A stretch of 42,373 nt of DNA from NCBI GenBank assembly GCA_019119265.1, contig DWXI01000070.1:1-42373 (forward strand), in the 5' to 3' direction. Made by a program: the position numbers and the translations under genes. The notes below the pieces were generated by a model. It was not told the origin of the DNA and searched no databases. It saw only the letters and a list, made by a program, of their open reading frames with translations. This stretch comes from Candidatus Mediterraneibacter intestinigallinarum. GTDB taxonomy: Bacteria > Bacillota > Clostridia > Lachnospirales > Lachnospiraceae. Position 1 is the stretch's first letter; the number at the start of each line of letters is the position of its first letter. Below, one piece after another: positions 40,421 to 42,373 of this stretch.

Positions 40421-41491
40421 ATGAAACGAATCATTCTGACCGGCGGAGGCACCGCCGGACATGTTACCCCTAATATCGCCCTGATTCCCAAACTCAGAGA
40501 TCTGGGATACGACATTCAATATATCGGCTCATACAATGGCATAGAGAAGGAACTCATCGAACCCTTCGGAATTCCTTATCACGGAATCTCTTCAGGCAAA
40601 CTGCGCCGCTATTTCAGTGTACAGAACTTCACAGATCCTTTCCGTGTAGTAAAAGGTTTTTCTGAAGCCCGCAAACTGATCAAAGACCTGAAACCCGACG
40701 TGATCTTCTCCAAAGGGGGATTTGTCTCTGTTCCTGTCGTCCTGGCTGGAAAGCGATGCAAAGTTCCGGTGATCATCCACGAATCGGATATGACGCCCGG
40801 ACTTGCGAACAAGATAGCGATTCCTTCAGCGGTCAAAGTCTGCTGTAACTTTCCTGAGACACTGGACAGCCTTCCGAAAGGCAAAGCAGTCCTCACAGGT
40901 TCTCCCATCCGTCAGGAACTCCTGTCAGGGAACAAGATTGCCGCCATGGATATGTGCGGGTTTACCGCTGACAAACCTGTCATCCTCGTGATCGGCGGAA
41001 GTCTCGGTTCCGTGATCGTTAACAATGCGGTTCGCAAAAGCCTGCCCCGGTTACTGGAGAAATTCCAGATCATTCATCTCTGCGGCAAAGGCAAAACAGA
41101 CGATTCCTTAAATGATACAAAAGGCTACTGTCAGTTCGAATACATCCGCGATGAGCTCCGGGATATTTTCGCCCTTGCAGATATCGTGATCTCAAGAGCC
41201 GGAGCAAACGCCATATGTGAACTGCTGGCGCTTCGGAAACCGAATCTTCTGATCCCGCTCTCCGCAAAAGCAAGCCGGGGAGATCAGATACTGAATGCAC
41301 GTTCCTTCGAACGTCAGGGATTCAGCATGGTCATCGAGGAGGAAGATCTTACGGAGGATTCTCTCGTATCATCTGTACTTGATCTCTATGAGAACCGCGG
41401 ATCTTATATCGACGCCATGAGGAACTCCGATCAGCAGGATTCCATCGATACGATCATTTCTCTGATCGAGGAATCTGCATCCGGAAAATAA
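40421..41491 (+). CDS. murG: UDP-N-acetylglucosamine--N-acetylmuramyl-(pentapeptide) pyrophosphoryl-undecaprenol N-acetylglucosamine transferase
   Basis: 356 aa; MKRIILTGGGTAGHVTPNIALIPKL, FSKGGFVSVPVVLAGK, VIGGSLGSVIVN, ISRAGANAICELLAL. Confidence 0.93.
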   Translation: MKRIILTGGGTAGHVTPNIALIPKLRDLGYDIQYIGSYNGIEKELIEPFGIPYHGISSGKLRRYFSVQNFTDPFRVVKGFSEARKLIKDLKPDVIFSKGGFVSVPVVLAGKRCKVPVIIHESDMTPGLANKIAIPSAVKVCCNFPETLDSLPKGKAVLTGSPIRQELLSGNKIAAMDMCGFTADKPVILVIGGSLGSVIVNNAVRKSLPRLLEKFQIIHLCGKGKTDDSLNDTKGYCQFEYIRDELRDIFALADIVISRAGANAICELLALRKPNLLIPLSAKASRGDQILNARSFERQGFSMVIEEEDLTEDSLVSSVLDLYENRGSYIDAMRNSDQQDSIDTIISLIEESASGK

Positions 41492-41554
41492 ACTCTTTCC
41501 TGATTCCACTTTATTGCCGGCAGGTGTCTGAAAAAGATGCCTGCCTGTTCTTTA

Positions 41555-42103
41555 TCAGTCTTTTCTGATCATTTCTTCATATTCCGCACCATAAGTTTTG
41601 GCAATCCACTTCTTTGCCCTGTGCAGAACCGCATGAAGCACGCTTAGACGTATATTCATTGTCTCCGCCACTTTTGTCTGAGGGATATCCATATAATAAG
41701 ACAGAAATATTGCCTCATACCACCTGGGATTTTTCTCCATCAGCCCTTCCATTATCTCATCATGAAGCCTGTTTTTCTCACGTTCCAGTTCATTTTCAGC
41801 ATATTCTGCTTCTGTACTCTCTCTGTATGGCTCCTCAGGATGTTCCTCGCTGTCCATGCTGAGAACCTCATGACTATATTTCTTTCTGTAATTCAAGGCT
41901 GTATTCTTTGCAGTTGTGAAAAGCCATGCAGATACATTTCCTCTTTTGAAATCGTCAAATTTCATGTACAGTTTCAGAAAAGTATCCTGAGTAATGTCTT
42001 CTGCCGCATCGTAATTGTCACCTGAATAAATGTACGCTACTTTCAGGACGAGATTCTTATATTTCTCATAAATCTCGTTAAATTCACGATTACCTGTCAA
42101 CAT
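41555..42103 (-). CDS. ECF-type RNA polymerase sigma factor
   Basis: 182 aa; AEDITQDTFLKLYMKFDDFKRGNVSAWLFTTAKNTALNYRKK (sigma region 2) and SYYMDIPQTKVAETMNIRLSVLHAVLHRAKKWI (region 4). Confidence 0.9.
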   Translation of the reverse strand: MLTGNREFNEIYEKYKNLVLKVAYIYSGDNYDAAEDITQDTFLKLYMKFDDFKRGNVSAWLFTTAKNTALNYRKKYSHEVLSMDSEEHPEEPYRESTEAEYAENELEREKNRLHDEIMEGLMEKNPRWYEAIFLSYYMDIPQTKVAETMNIRLSVLHAVLHRAKKWIAKTYGAEYEEMIRKD

Positions 42104-42115
42104 AATTACTCCGGT

Positions 42116-42373
42116 TTACTTCATTTTATCCAGTATCTCGTTCTTCACTTCTTCGGTCAACTCGCCGACCTTCCATTCCAGCCCCACCTGGTCTCCTTTA
42201 TACCTTGGAATCAGATGCATATGGAAGTGAAATACCGTCTGGCCGGCGCATTCTTCGTTGTTCTGCACAATATTGTATCCGTCACAGCCAAGCACGTCCG
42301 TCATCTTCTTTACCATCTTTTTTGCAAGCACCATTGCCTTTGCCGCCACTTCCTCGTCGATGTCATATAAGTT
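42116..42373 (-). CDS. HIT family protein (partial, N-terminus beyond window)
   Basis: Frame is open to the window edge (NLYDIDEEVAAKAMV...); HIT-type motif QTVFHFHMHLIPR. Confidence 0.9.
   Translation of the reverse strand, partial: NLYDIDEEVAAKAMVLAKKMVKKMTDVLGCDGYNIVQNNEECAGQTVFHFHMHLIPRYKGDQVGLEWKVGELTEEVKNEILDKMK

Noticed and set aside
1-42373. CRISPR arrays, retron, DGR or phage modules
   Set aside because: I found no regularly spaced direct repeats, reverse transcriptase, Cas, or phage structural/integrase ORFs in the track or sequence.

Overview
The gene content (heterodimeric ABC exporter, GlgC/GlgD, split transketolase, DUF5711, stand-alone MurG) suggests a Lachnospiraceae-like Clostridia chromosome; this is inferred from protein content only. 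Most of the window is housekeeping: a drug-efflux ABC pair with a MarR regulator, glgC-glgD, an aconitase-family hydratase, a GGDEF/GH3/DUF3810/lipoprotein operon, mnmM-like, two tRNAs (Asn-GTT, Ala-TGC), CvpA/DUF5711/LysM proteins, split transketolase plus fructose-6-phosphate aldolase, a LacI regulator, dnaX-ybaB-recR, pfkA, pgi, murG, and an ECF sigma factor with a DUF4367-like protein. No CRISPR array, rRNA, prophage or intact IS was seen. The least explained material is intergenic: (i) a cruciform-like structured element at 38241-38402 with at least five nested perfect stems, (ii) a 30-bp terminal-inverted-repeat MITE-like element at 38801-38949, (iii) a roughly 210-bp nested palindrome at 7211-7421, (iv) a run of abutting hairpins between two near-identical extended -10 promoter repeats at 26135-26283 (sRNA or repeat candidate), and (v) a perfect 18-bp-stem palindrome at 27627-27667. 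Also notable are a decayed locus (20085-20910) with fragments of a glycosyltransferase, a YfhO-like protein and a histidine kinase, an N-terminally truncated aldo/keto reductase, and a LysM membrane protein whose N-terminus looks like a catalytically dead MPN/JAMM domain. All family calls are from reading the translations; no searches or folding calculations were run.
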